Assembly: GCA_030524175.1 (NCBI GenBank)
Contig: JAUNHC010000011.1
Coordinates: forward strand, 1-64,000
Length of the DNA stretch: 64,000 nt
Direction: 5' to 3'
DNA from: Eubacteriales bacterium
GTDB taxonomy: Bacteria > Bacillota > Clostridia > Lachnospirales > Lachnospiraceae
The notes beneath the pieces were generated by a model that was given only the letters and a program-made list of their open reading frames with translations, ran no database searches and was not told where the DNA came from. Position numbers and translations under genes: made by a program. Positions 32,832 to 40,542 of the stretch are shown in pieces; positions within the stretch are counted from its first letter, which is position 1, and each line of letters begins with the position of its first letter.

Positions 32832-33854
32832 ATGAAAGCTGCAAGATTTTATGAAAAAGGAAAACTGGTGGTTGAGGATGTTCCGGTGAGGGAGCCAAAA
32901 GAAAACGAGGTTGTTGTCAGGATAAAGTATTGTGGGATATGCGGAACAGATGTACATATTTTTGACGGAGAAAAGGGTTCTGCTGAGGTGGACCCGCCGG
33001 TTATTCTGGGACATGAGTTTTCAGGAGACATTGTGAAGCTTGGGGTTTCTGTAAAAAGATTCAAGGAAGGAGACAGAGTCAGTGTGGACCCTAATTCCTA
33101 CTGCGGAAAATGTTATTTCTGCGCTAACGGCAAAAAGCATTTATGCACATCCATGACAGGGCTTGGAACTGCACTGGACGGGGCTTTTGCAGAATATATC
33201 ACGGTCCCGGAAGAAAATGTCTATCTGATCGCAGACAATATATCCTATGAAGAAGCCGCAATGACGGAACCCATATCCTGTTGTCTCCATGGTTTTGACA
33301 TGACCGGAGTTCAGTCCGGAGATACCGTTATGGTGGTGGGAACGGGAAATATAGGACTGATCATGGTACAGCTTGCCAAACATGCAGGGGCAGCGGCTGT
33401 GATCGCAGTGGAACCCAATGAAAAGAGAAGAGAAAAGGCAAAACTTTTGGGCGCGGATATAGGCGTGGATCCCATGTGTGATGATCTAGAGGAAATATTA
33501 AGACAGCATAAGATTAAGAATATTGATAAGGCCATTGACTGTGCAGGCCGTACTTCTACAGCAGAATATTCCGTAAAGTATGCAGGAAAAGGCGCTGTGA
33601 TCATGCTGTTTGGCCTTACAGGGCCCGATGATGTTATGGGACTTAAGCCGTTTGAGGTGTTTAAGAAAGAACTGACCATCAAAGGTTCTTTTGTAAATCC
33701 GGACACCTTTGAAAGAGCCGGCAGACTTTTAAGCTCAGGGGTTATCAAAGTAGATGAGATCATCACGGATATAGCGGAGCTTGATGATATCCAGAAAGTA
33801 TTTGATACCAGACTTTATGCAAAGGACGGAAAAGTTCTTATAAAATGTTTTTAG
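32832..33854 (+). CDS. Zinc-dependent medium-chain dehydrogenase (sorbitol/xylitol dehydrogenase-like)
   Basis: The protein has 340 residues with RBS AGAGGAGAAGG. The catalytic zinc site is CGICGTDVHIF plus GHEFSGDIV. The structural zinc cysteines are YCGKCYFCANGKKHLC. The NAD-binding Rossmann motif is VVGTGNIGLIMVQLAKH, with an acidic residue in AVEPNEKRR. It is likely to oxidise a sugar alcohol to a ketose for the xylulokinase/transketolase downstream. The exact polyol cannot be read from sequence. Confidence 0.92.
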   Translation: MKAARFYEKGKLVVEDVPVREPKENEVVVRIKYCGICGTDVHIFDGEKGSAEVDPPVILGHEFSGDIVKLGVSVKRFKEGDRVSVDPNSYCGKCYFCANGKKHLCTSMTGLGTALDGAFAEYITVPEENVYLIADNISYEEAAMTEPISCCLHGFDMTGVQSGDTVMVVGTGNIGLIMVQLAKHAGAAAVIAVEPNEKRREKAKLLGADIGVDPMCDDLEEILRQHKIKNIDKAIDCAGRTSTAEYSVKYAGKGAVIMLFGLTGPDDVMGLKPFEVFKKELTIKGSFVNPDTFERAGRLLSSGVIKVDEIITDIAELDDIQKVFDTRLYAKDGKVLIKCF

Positions 33855-33868
33855 TGGAGGTGTGACGT

Positions 33869-35011
33869 ATGTCTGATCATTCTAAGTTTTCAAGAGGCTG
33901 GTGCTCTCCGGAACGTTATGTACAGGGGCCAGGTGAATTTGATCATTTAAAATTCTATACGGATAAATTCGGCACAAGGGTGGCTGCGTTTATCGACAGT
34001 TTTTTATATTCCTCTTATACAGAGAGAATAAATAAAATCTATGATGACGGAAAACATCAGGTGGAGACACTGATTTTTGATACAGAAGTGACGGAAGATA
34101 CCATTGATGAGAAAACCCAGGAACTCCTTGGAGATAAACCGGATGTCATAGTGGGGATCGGCGGAGGAAAGACGATTGATGTTGCAAAAGCAGTAGGCAC
34201 TAAGCTTGAATTACCCTTTATCATTGTGCCCACCATTGCAGCTACAGATGCCCCAACCAGCTCACTTTCAGTAATATATAGAAAAGACGGCTCCCATGCA
34301 GGTGAATTTTTTTATGACCACAGCCCCAGGCTTTTAGTGGTTGACAGTAAAATTATTGCAGAGGCACCGTCACGCTTTCTGGTATCAGGGATGGGAGATG
34401 CCCTTGCAACACTTATTGAGGCGGATTCAACCAGAAAATCCAACACGCCCAACCTCGTTTATCATAAAGACGGAGGATTCCGCCAGACACTGGCCGGACA
34501 GGCGATCGCAAGAGCCTGTTATGAATCCTTGATGAAATATGGGGTACAGGCAAAAATAGCCTGTGATAATAATGTGGTGACAGATGCTCTGGAAAATATA
34601 ATAGAAACAAATATATTGTTAAGCGGCCTGGGCTTTGAAAATAATGCCACATCTGCAGCACATTCCATAAACGACGGTCTGACTGCGATGGCAGACAGTT
34701 CCAAGACTATGCACGGAGAAAAAGTGGCATTCGGCTGTATTGTCCAGCTGATGGCAGAGTGTGCGGATAAGGAATATCTGGAGGAGGTGCTTTCTTTCTG
34801 CATGAGTGTAGGACTTCCTGTTTGTCTGGAAGACGTTTTTGTGGAAAATACAGATGAAAATATAAGGACGGTCGCGCAGGCATCCATGCACAGCAATTGG
34901 TGCAACATGCCCTTCGAGGTTAATGAGGATCTGGTATTTGCATCCATTAAGACAGCAGATGCTTATGGAAAAGAATTTAAAGAAAAATGGATTAAGAAGA
35001 AAGAGGTGTGA
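33869..35011 (+). CDS. gldA: Iron-type glycerol dehydrogenase family protein
   Basis: The protein has 380 residues with RBS GTGGAGGTG. It is a group III (GldA-like) NAD-dependent alcohol dehydrogenase, shown by VIVGIGGGKTIDVAKAVG, PFIIVPTIAATDAPTSSLSV, GMGDALATLIEAD, SAAHSINDGL and MHGEKVAFG (metal-binding Asp/His/His). The N-terminus (FSRGWCSPERYVQGPGEF) matches glycerol dehydrogenases. Within this operon it may act on a short polyol or hydroxyketone. Glycerol specificity is not proven. Confidence 0.92.
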   Translation: MSDHSKFSRGWCSPERYVQGPGEFDHLKFYTDKFGTRVAAFIDSFLYSSYTERINKIYDDGKHQVETLIFDTEVTEDTIDEKTQELLGDKPDVIVGIGGGKTIDVAKAVGTKLELPFIIVPTIAATDAPTSSLSVIYRKDGSHAGEFFYDHSPRLLVVDSKIIAEAPSRFLVSGMGDALATLIEADSTRKSNTPNLVYHKDGGFRQTLAGQAIARACYESLMKYGVQAKIACDNNVVTDALENIIETNILLSGLGFENNATSAAHSINDGLTAMADSSKTMHGEKVAFGCIVQLMAECADKEYLEEVLSFCMSVGLPVCLEDVFVENTDENIRTVAQASMHSNWCNMPFEVNEDLVFASIKTADAYGKEFKEKWIKKKEV

Positions 35012-35015
35012 TGTT

Positions 35016-35870
35016 ATGAAATTTGACAGAAAAGAAGTAAGCGCCCTTTCTGCTGCCATAAGAAAAAATATACTCAGAGCCATAGCGTCCAAAGGGACAG
35101 GACATGTGGGAGGTTCTCTTTCCATTGCAGATACGCTGGCAGTGCTGTACGGCGGCGTGATGAACATAAATCCCGCTGATCCTCAAAAAGCGGACAGGGA
35201 TTATATTGTTTTATCCAAGGGACACTGCGGACCGGCAATGTATGCAGCCCTGGCTGCAAAAGGATATTTCGATGAATCAATATTGGATACCCTGAACCAG
35301 AACAATACCATTCTTCCGAGCCATACGGACAGAACAAAAACACCGGGGGTGGATATGACCACAGGATCTCTGGGGCAAGGGGCATCCCTGGCGGCGGGAG
35401 CTGCATTTGCAGATAAGCTTGACGGCGCTTCAAATTACACATATCTGATTCTCGGAGACGGTGAACTGGATGAAGGACAGGTTTGGGAATCTGCACTCTT
35501 TGCAGCCCATAATCATCTGTCAAACTTAATTACTTTTGTGGATGTGAACGGTAAACAGCTGGACGGCACAACAGATGAAGTGTGCGCCCTGGGAGATATC
35601 GGGAAAAAATTTGCTGCCTTTGGATATCATGTTATCCAGGTTGAAAACGGCAACGATGTTTCTCAGATATACGAGGCAGTCCAGAATGCAAAAGAAGAAC
35701 AAAATGTACCCACCGCCATTATCCTCCACACTGTAAAAGGCGCGGGAGTGAAAAAATATGCAGAGATGGATAATTGTCATTCAACCACAGTGGATAAGGC
35801 TGATTTAAAAGAGTTTTACAGGGAACTGGATGAATGTAAGGAAGGAACAGGAGGTGTGTCCCATGACTGA
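35016..35870 (+). CDS. Transketolase, N-terminal (ThDP-binding) subunit
   Basis: The protein has 284 residues from ATG 35016; the longer in-frame start lies inside gldA. Split transketolase: this half has ASKGTGHVGGSLSIADTLAV, LSKGHCGPAMYAAL, MTTGSLGQGASLAAGAA and the ThDP/Mg motif GDGELDEGQVWE with FVDVN. It overlaps the C-terminal subunit gene by 8 bp. Together they transfer two-carbon units between xylulose-5-phosphate and aldoses, consuming the product of xylulokinase. Confidence 0.94.
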   Translation: MKFDRKEVSALSAAIRKNILRAIASKGTGHVGGSLSIADTLAVLYGGVMNINPADPQKADRDYIVLSKGHCGPAMYAALAAKGYFDESILDTLNQNNTILPSHTDRTKTPGVDMTTGSLGQGASLAAGAAFADKLDGASNYTYLILGDGELDEGQVWESALFAAHNHLSNLITFVDVNGKQLDGTTDEVCALGDIGKKFAAFGYHVIQVENGNDVSQIYEAVQNAKEEQNVPTAIILHTVKGAGVKKYAEMDNCHSTTVDKADLKEFYRELDECKEGTGGVSHD

Positions 35871-36792
35871 ATTAAGAACAGTTTTTGCGGAAACATTAGC
35901 AGAGCTGATGGAGAATAACAGGGATGTTGTTTATCTGGAAGCAGATTTGGCCGGAGCCCTTGGGACAACCTCTCTATTTAAAACATTTCCAAACCAGGCA
36001 TTTGATGTAGGGATTATGGAAGCCAATATGGTTGGGGTGGGAGCGGGAATGTCCGTAAAGGGAAAGATTCCGTTTATGCACAGCTTTGGAACCTTTGCAT
36101 CAAGGAGATGTGCAGACCAGACATTTCTCTCCGGCTGTTATAATCATGCAAATATAAAAATCATCGGTTCAGACCCGGGAGTTTCAGCAGAGGCTAACGG
36201 AGGAACCCATATGCCCTTTGAAGATATGGGGATATACAGGACGTTCCCTGATATGACAGTCCTGGATGTGGCGGAGCCGCATCTTCTCAAGGCAGTACTT
36301 GGGATGATGGCCCGGGAGTACGGCGTTATGTATCTTCGTTTTCCGAGAAAGGGAAATACAGAATATTATGATGATACACAAGAATTTACCATTGGAAAAG
36401 GTGTCACAGTCAAAGAAGGTACTGATGTAACTGTGATAGCATCCGGTATTGAGGTGGAGGAAGCACTCGCTGCGGCCAAAGAGTTAGGGGAAGAAGGGGT
36501 AAGTGTCCGGGTAGTGGATATGTTTACAGTAAAACCCCTTGATGAAGAACTTGTTCTTAAATGTGCAAAAGAAACAGGAGGAATTGTCACTGCGGAGAAC
36601 CACAACAAAGTGGGAGGACTTGGCTCTGCAGTTGCGGAAGTTCTGGCCGAAAATTCACCGATTCCCTTTAAACGCGTGGGAATCCCGGATTGTTTCGGGG
36701 AAGTGGGAGATAAGGAGTTTTTAAGCAAGAAGTTTGGTATTTCAAAAGATAATATTCAAGAAGCTGCGAGAGATGTTCTGAAGAGGAAATAG
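35863..36792 (+). CDS. Transketolase, C-terminal (pyrimidine-binding) subunit
   Basis: The protein has 309 residues from ATG 35863 (GAGGTGTG upstream). The pyrimidine domain has VVYLEADLAGALG and FDVGIMEANMVGVGAGMSVKG (catalytic Glu), then the transketolase C-terminal domain (VTVIASGIEVEEALAAAKEL, TAENHNKVGGLGSAVAEVLA). It is the obligate partner of the preceding gene. It could also be described as DXS-like in fold, but the split pair is typical transketolase. Confidence 0.94.
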   Translation: MTELRTVFAETLAELMENNRDVVYLEADLAGALGTTSLFKTFPNQAFDVGIMEANMVGVGAGMSVKGKIPFMHSFGTFASRRCADQTFLSGCYNHANIKIIGSDPGVSAEANGGTHMPFEDMGIYRTFPDMTVLDVAEPHLLKAVLGMMAREYGVMYLRFPRKGNTEYYDDTQEFTIGKGVTVKEGTDVTVIASGIEVEEALAAAKELGEEGVSVRVVDMFTVKPLDEELVLKCAKETGGIVTAENHNKVGGLGSAVAEVLAENSPIPFKRVGIPDCFGEVGDKEFLSKKFGISKDNIQEAARDVLKRK

Positions 36793-36800
36793 GTGATAGT

Positions 36801-38288
36801 ATGGGATATTTGTTGGGAATTGACCTGGGCACTTCCAGCGTTAAGGCTCTTATCACAGATGCAAAAGGGACAGCAAAAGGGCTGGGGCAGGTAGGCTACG
36901 AAATATTGACGCCTCAGATGGGTTATGCAGAACAAGATCCCCATGTGTGGTGGAGCAGTACGATACAGGCGGTGAGAGAAGCATTACACGTTTCAGGTAT
37001 TTCCGGGAATGAGATTGACGGAATTGGTTTCTCCGGACAGATGCACGGTATGGTGGCGTTGGATAAGGATAAGAAGCCTGTAGGTATGGCAGTGATTCAC
37101 CTTGACCAAAGGTCACTGAGAGAAAAAAAGCAGATTTTTGATGTGGCGGAAGGACTTTTGTCCCTGGAACTTCTCAATCAGCCCAGCGCAGGAATGATGA
37201 TTTGTTCACTTCTGTGGATGAAGCATGAGAAACCCAAAATGTATGACCGTGTGGAGGCAGTGATGTCTCCCAAAGATTATATACGATATAAAATCACGGG
37301 GATCGTGGGCACTGACTACAGTGACGCCAGCGCCACACTTGCTTTTTCTGTGAAAAACAGGTGTTGGTGCAAAGAATTGATCCGGCGCCTGGAACTGAAG
37401 GAGGATATCTGGCCCCCTGTTTATGAATCCTGCCAGGAAGCAGGAACCGTAAGCAGAGAAGCCGCCCGGGAACTTGGAATTTCTCCGGGAACGAAGGTGG
37501 TTGCCGGAGGAGGGGACTGTGCAGCCCAGTTGATCGGAAACGCTGTGATAGATGAAGGGATTGTATCCTGCAATATCGGAACAGCGTCCCAGCTTGCCGT
37601 TGTCACGGGAAGCCCGGCCTTTGACAAGGAAATGAGGTGTCAGCTATGGTGCCATTCCATACCGGGGCTGTGGATTTTTCAAGGCGGTGCACTGAATGGG
37701 GGAAATACCTTAAGCTGGCTGAAAAATAAAGTGCTGAGGGATGAAAGGCCTTTTGCTGAATTAGACAGAGAGGCTCTGGACGTGGCGGCAGGAAGTGAGG
37801 GACTTATTTTTCTTCCTTATATTGCCGGGGAAAGGACACCTTATAACAATCCAAAGGCCAGAGGTGTATTTTTCGGGTTGGGATTAAAACATGGACAGGC
37901 ACATATGGTACGTGCTGCCATGGAAGGCGTAATGTATAATCTCAGACTATGTAAAAATATTTTCGATGAAATGGGAATATCCAGGAAGAAGCTTATCTCC
38001 TCAGGCGGTGCGGCTAAGGGCAGATGCTGGAAGCAGATCCAGGCAGATATGATTGACATGCCGGTTTATACAACCTTGGTACAGGAAGAAGCTTGTATGG
38101 GAGCTGCAATCATGGCTTCTGTAGGGATCGGAAATTATCCTGATGTATATTCAGCCTGTAAAGAGACGGTTGCACTTAGTACGGAAGTGACTGAGCCGGT
38201 TGAGGAAAATGTCAGAAGGTATGAGGAACAGCAGGAGATTTTTTGTGAATTGTATAAGGGAGTTGAAAGGTTCTTTTCAAGGTTGTAG
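36801..38288 (+). CDS. xylB: Xylulokinase (FGGY family)
   Basis: The protein has 495 residues with a modest RBS (AAATAGGTGAT). The ATP phosphate-binding motif YLLGIDLGTSSVKALI, the substrate motif GIGFSGQMHGMVALD, the HLDQRS loop, MSPKDYIRYKITG and AGGGDCAAQLIGNAV are those of XylB. GLIFLPYIAGERTPY is the FGGY signature region. It phosphorylates D-xylulose and feeds the transketolase. It is the last gene of the operon. No clear terminator is seen before the palindromic element. Confidence 0.92.
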   Translation: MGYLLGIDLGTSSVKALITDAKGTAKGLGQVGYEILTPQMGYAEQDPHVWWSSTIQAVREALHVSGISGNEIDGIGFSGQMHGMVALDKDKKPVGMAVIHLDQRSLREKKQIFDVAEGLLSLELLNQPSAGMMICSLLWMKHEKPKMYDRVEAVMSPKDYIRYKITGIVGTDYSDASATLAFSVKNRCWCKELIRRLELKEDIWPPVYESCQEAGTVSREAARELGISPGTKVVAGGGDCAAQLIGNAVIDEGIVSCNIGTASQLAVVTGSPAFDKEMRCQLWCHSIPGLWIFQGGALNGGNTLSWLKNKVLRDERPFAELDREALDVAAGSEGLIFLPYIAGERTPYNNPKARGVFFGLGLKHGQAHMVRAAMEGVMYNLRLCKNIFDEMGISRKKLISSGGAAKGRCWKQIQADMIDMPVYTTLVQEEACMGAAIMASVGIGNYPDVYSACKETVALSTEVTEPVEENVRRYEEQQEIFCELYKGVERFFSRL

Positions 38289-38299
38289 GTGTGATTGGG

Positions 38300-38594
38300 A
38301 CGCTTACCCGGAAGGCTGCGGCTGGGGCTGGCTGGGAAAGAAAGGACAGTGGTACGTTCGTTTTGCATGGGAGCACTAAGCGGCTGAGGTGTCCTGCTTT
38401 GTCGGCTCGGTCGCCAACTCACAAAATTCTCTGATGAGAATTTTCCTCAAACAGGGCTCCCTTGATTTTGTGCGTGTAGCACAAAATCACCTCGGCACAG
38501 GCCGCCTCACCCGCTAAGTGCTCCCAAATGCTCACTCAATGCACCGCTGTCCTTTCTCTCCCGGCCAGCCCCAGCCGCAGCCTTCCGCGTAAGC
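38300..38594. repeat. 295-bp imperfect palindrome, MITE-like
   Basis: Left arm 38300-38352 and right arm 38543-38594 pair over 51 nt with about four mismatches (both contain the GGAAGGCTGCGGCTGGGG word or its complement). The pairing continues more loosely inward through GGGAGCACTTAGCGG-like words. Two short hairpins, AAAATTCTC/GAGAATTTT and GATTTTGTG/CACAAAATC, sit in the centre. There is no ORF. It is distinct in sequence from the palindrome at 18975. Confidence 0.75.
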
Positions 38595-38645
38595 TGGCGT
38601 TTGAAGACGATACTAAAAAATTGTGAAAAAAATTAAAAAAAGGGC

Positions 38646-38674
38646 TTGCATTTTTTTTAAGACTATTATATAAT
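38646..38674 (+). promoter_or_regulatory. Promoter of tRNA-Gln
   Basis: TTGCAT (38646-38651), a 17-bp spacer and TATAAT (38669-38674), about 45 bp before the mature tRNA. Confidence 0.75.
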
Positions 38675-38718
38675 ACCACTTGTCGCAAGCGATTATTGTT
38701 ATAAGCAAGCGAAAATAT

Positions 38719-38790
38719 AGGGCTATCGCCAAACGGTAAGGCAACGGACTCTGACTCCGTCATTTCAAGGTTCGAATCCTTGTAGCCCTG
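38719..38790 (+). tRNA. tRNA-Gln: tRNA-Gln(CUG)
   Basis: The acceptor AGGGCTA (38719-38725) pairs with TAGCCCT (38783-38789), with discriminator G38790. The anticodon stem ACGGA/TCCGT holds the loop CTCTGAC, so the anticodon is CTG. The T-arm CAAGG-TTCGAAT-CCTTG is canonical. CCA is not encoded. Its 3' half is duplicated at 39360. Confidence 0.95.
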
Positions 38791-38803
38791 CTTAAGAGCA
38801 TCT
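38746..38803 (+). repeat. Attachment-like direct repeat, tRNA copy
   Basis: This is the 3' part of tRNA-Gln plus the following bases and matches 39360-39417 with only a few substitutions. A 33-bp core (38762-38794) is identical to 39376-39408. Confidence 0.8.
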
Positions 38804-38822
38804 CAAAAGAGATGCTCTTTTT
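38794..38822 (+). terminator. Terminator of tRNA-Gln
   Basis: AAGAGCATCTC pairs with GAGATGCTCTT over an AAAA loop and runs into TTT. Confidence 0.85.
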
Positions 38823-38958
38823 GCATTGAAAAGTCAATTCTATTTTGGCGTGGAATGCCAAAAAGAATGACGTAAAGGTTGTTATATGATATAATAAAAA
38901 TTAACAGATATACGTAGGGATAGTGCGATGAATGAATTTTTGGCTGAGAGGTGATGAT

Positions 38959-39261
38959 ATGGTTAAAAAGATTTATACACCTGAACAGATAAAAGATATT
39001 TTATATCCGGTATTTCGGGCTCATAATGTGCGTAAGGCAGTTTTGTTTGGGTCTTATGTGAAAGGTACGGCAAAAGAGCATAGTGATGTAGATATCCTGG
39101 TAGACAGCGGATTGCGTGGTTTGGCTTTTTATGGTTTATTAGAGGATGTTGTAACTTCTTTGAACAAGGAAGTTGATTTATTAGTTACAGCGGAAATAAT
39201 TCCACAATCACCGGTAGATGAAGAAATAAAGAAAAGCGGGGTTGTTATTTATGGAAAGTAA
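38959..39261 (+). CDS. MNT-type nucleotidyltransferase (toxin-antitoxin component)
   Basis: The protein has 100 residues from ATG 38959, with GAGAGGTGATG before it. The minimal nucleotidyltransferase motif is VLFGSYVKGTAKEHSDVDILVD (residues about 29-50), with the GS and the DxD metal ligands, then DLLV. In MNT/HepT modules this antidote AMPylates HepT. Its HepT partner downstream is broken. It sits between the two tRNA-Gln repeats and so is probably cargo of a lost integrated element. Confidence 0.88.
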   Translation: MVKKIYTPEQIKDILYPVFRAHNVRKAVLFGSYVKGTAKEHSDVDILVDSGLRGLAFYGLLEDVVTSLNKEVDLLVTAEIIPQSPVDEEIKKSGVVIYGK

Positions 39262-39354
39262 GGGTATGCTGGTGTTGAAATGAAAATTGTTTGGGAGACT
39301 ATTTCAGAGGATTTACCCAAATTAAAAGAAGAATTGGAAAACTATATCTGCTGA
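39251..39354 (+). pseudogene. HepT remnant, internally deleted
   Basis: ATG 39251 overlaps the MNT stop, as intact HepT genes often do, but ends after ten codons at 39281-39283. A second frame from ATG 39280 reads KIVWETISEDLPKLKEELEN, the typical HepT C-terminus, stopping at 39354. The central helices with the RNase motif RxxxxxY are missing, so the toxin should be inactive. Confidence 0.7.
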
Positions 39355-39359
39355 TTTAA

Positions 39360-39417
39360 GGACTCTGATTCCATTATTTCAAGGTTCGAATCCTTGTAGC
39401 CCTGCTTATGAGCATCT
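39360..39417 (+). repeat. Duplicate of the tRNA-Gln 3' end (att-like repeat)
   Basis: It begins at the anticodon stem (GGACTCTGA), lacks the 5' half of a tRNA and has substitutions in the anticodon stem, so it is not a functional tRNA. It is 614 bp from the tRNA copy, as expected for the outer end of an element integrated in the tRNA 3' end. Confidence 0.8.
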
Positions 39418-39443
39418 TCTTTAATTAGGAAGGTGCTTTTTTT
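39411..39443 (+). terminator. Terminator belonging to the duplicated tRNA end
   Basis: AGCATCTTC pairs with GAAGGTGCT (one wobble) and is followed by a T-run. It is a diverged copy of the tRNA-Gln terminator. The remaining 39444-39798 contain only a 37-codon ORF (39631-39744) without a convincing RBS, and nothing else I recognise. Confidence 0.6.
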
Positions 39444-39798
39444 GTGCTTGGAAGAAATGTCATTATTATTTATCGTACCTGTAAATAAATATGAGGCATA
39501 AAAGGATACGGTTCACTGTTAATATCTCCAAGCGTGTTACTGGGCGCGGAGTGAACAGAAATCATAAAGGTACAGCAGAATATGGAAATCAAAGAAGAGG
39601 ATTGTATAAGTGTAAAAAATAGGCCATAATATGATTGGAATTTTATCAGAAGGCAAAATTGTCTATGAAGATTACAAAAATAGAAAAACTAAGAAATTCT
39701 TAAGATATTACCCCTTTCATCTTAATGAATCCTTGGTATTCTGACATTAATGAAAAGCGCCTGATATCCAGTGCGTTTGATATGGGGAGGTGAGAGTT

Positions 39799-40494
39799 AT
39801 GACGAATATTCTGGTTTGTGATGACGACAAGGATATCGTAGAGGCGATTGATATTTATCTGGAGCAGGAAGGGTATCAGGTACTGAAAGCATATGACGGT
39901 GAACAGGCAATAAAAATACTGCGGAACAGTCCGGTGGATCTTCTTATTATTGATGTGATGATGCCAAAGCTTGACGGTATACGTGCTACTTTGAAAATAA
40001 GGGAAGAGAATCCGCTGCCTATCATCATTTTATCTGCCAAGTCTGAGGACGCAGATAAAATACTGGGGCTGAATGTAGGGGCAGATGACTATGTTACCAA
40101 GCCGTTTAATCCATTGGAGCTTGTGGCAAGGGTAAAATCCCAGCTCCGCAGATACACACAGCTGGGTGCTGTCAGCCCGAAGGGAAATGCACATGTTTAT
40201 GAAACAGGAGGACTCAGCTTAAACGATGATCTGAAGGAAGTGCGAGTGGACGGAGAGCCTGTAAAGCTGACGCCAATAGAGTACAATATACTGTTGCTGC
40301 TGATAAAAAATCAGGGAAGAGTATTTTCCATCAATCAGATTTATGAGAGCATTTGGAATGAGGATGCCATTGCAGCAGACAATACAGTGGCAGTACATAT
40401 CCGCCATATCCGGGAAAAAATTGAAATTAATCCCAGAGAGCCCCGTTATCTGAAGGTAGTGTGGGGACTTGGGTACAAGCTTGAAAAATTGTAA
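39799..40494 (+). CDS. OmpR/VanR-family response regulator
   Basis: The protein has 231 residues from ATG 39799 (GGGGAGG 8 bp upstream; the in-frame GTG 39790 overlaps that RBS). The receiver domain has the acidic pair CDDDKD, phospho-acceptor D52 in LLIIDVMMPKLDG, and K in LNVGADDYVTKPFN. The C-terminal winged helix (LTPIEYNILLLLIKNQGRVF, HIRHIREKIE, VWGLGYKLE) binds DNA. It pairs with the histidine kinase 48 bp downstream. No target operon is obvious. Confidence 0.94.
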   Translation: MTNILVCDDDKDIVEAIDIYLEQEGYQVLKAYDGEQAIKILRNSPVDLLIIDVMMPKLDGIRATLKIREENPLPIIILSAKSEDADKILGLNVGADDYVTKPFNPLELVARVKSQLRRYTQLGAVSPKGNAHVYETGGLSLNDDLKEVRVDGEPVKLTPIEYNILLLLIKNQGRVFSINQIYESIWNEDAIAADNTVAVHIRHIREKIEINPREPRYLKVVWGLGYKLEKL

Positions 40495-40542
40495 CAGTGA
40501 GGTCGTGAAGAGGTTAGGTGAAGGCCTGGAAAGGGGTATGAA

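Noticed and set aside
39360-39417. Second tRNA-Gln gene
   Set aside because: It lacks the 5' acceptor strand, D-arm and a matching anticodon stem; it is only a duplicated 3' end.
39631-39744. 37-codon ORF before the response regulator
   Set aside because: There is no convincing RBS, no recognisable domain, and it lies in A/T-rich non-coding DNA.
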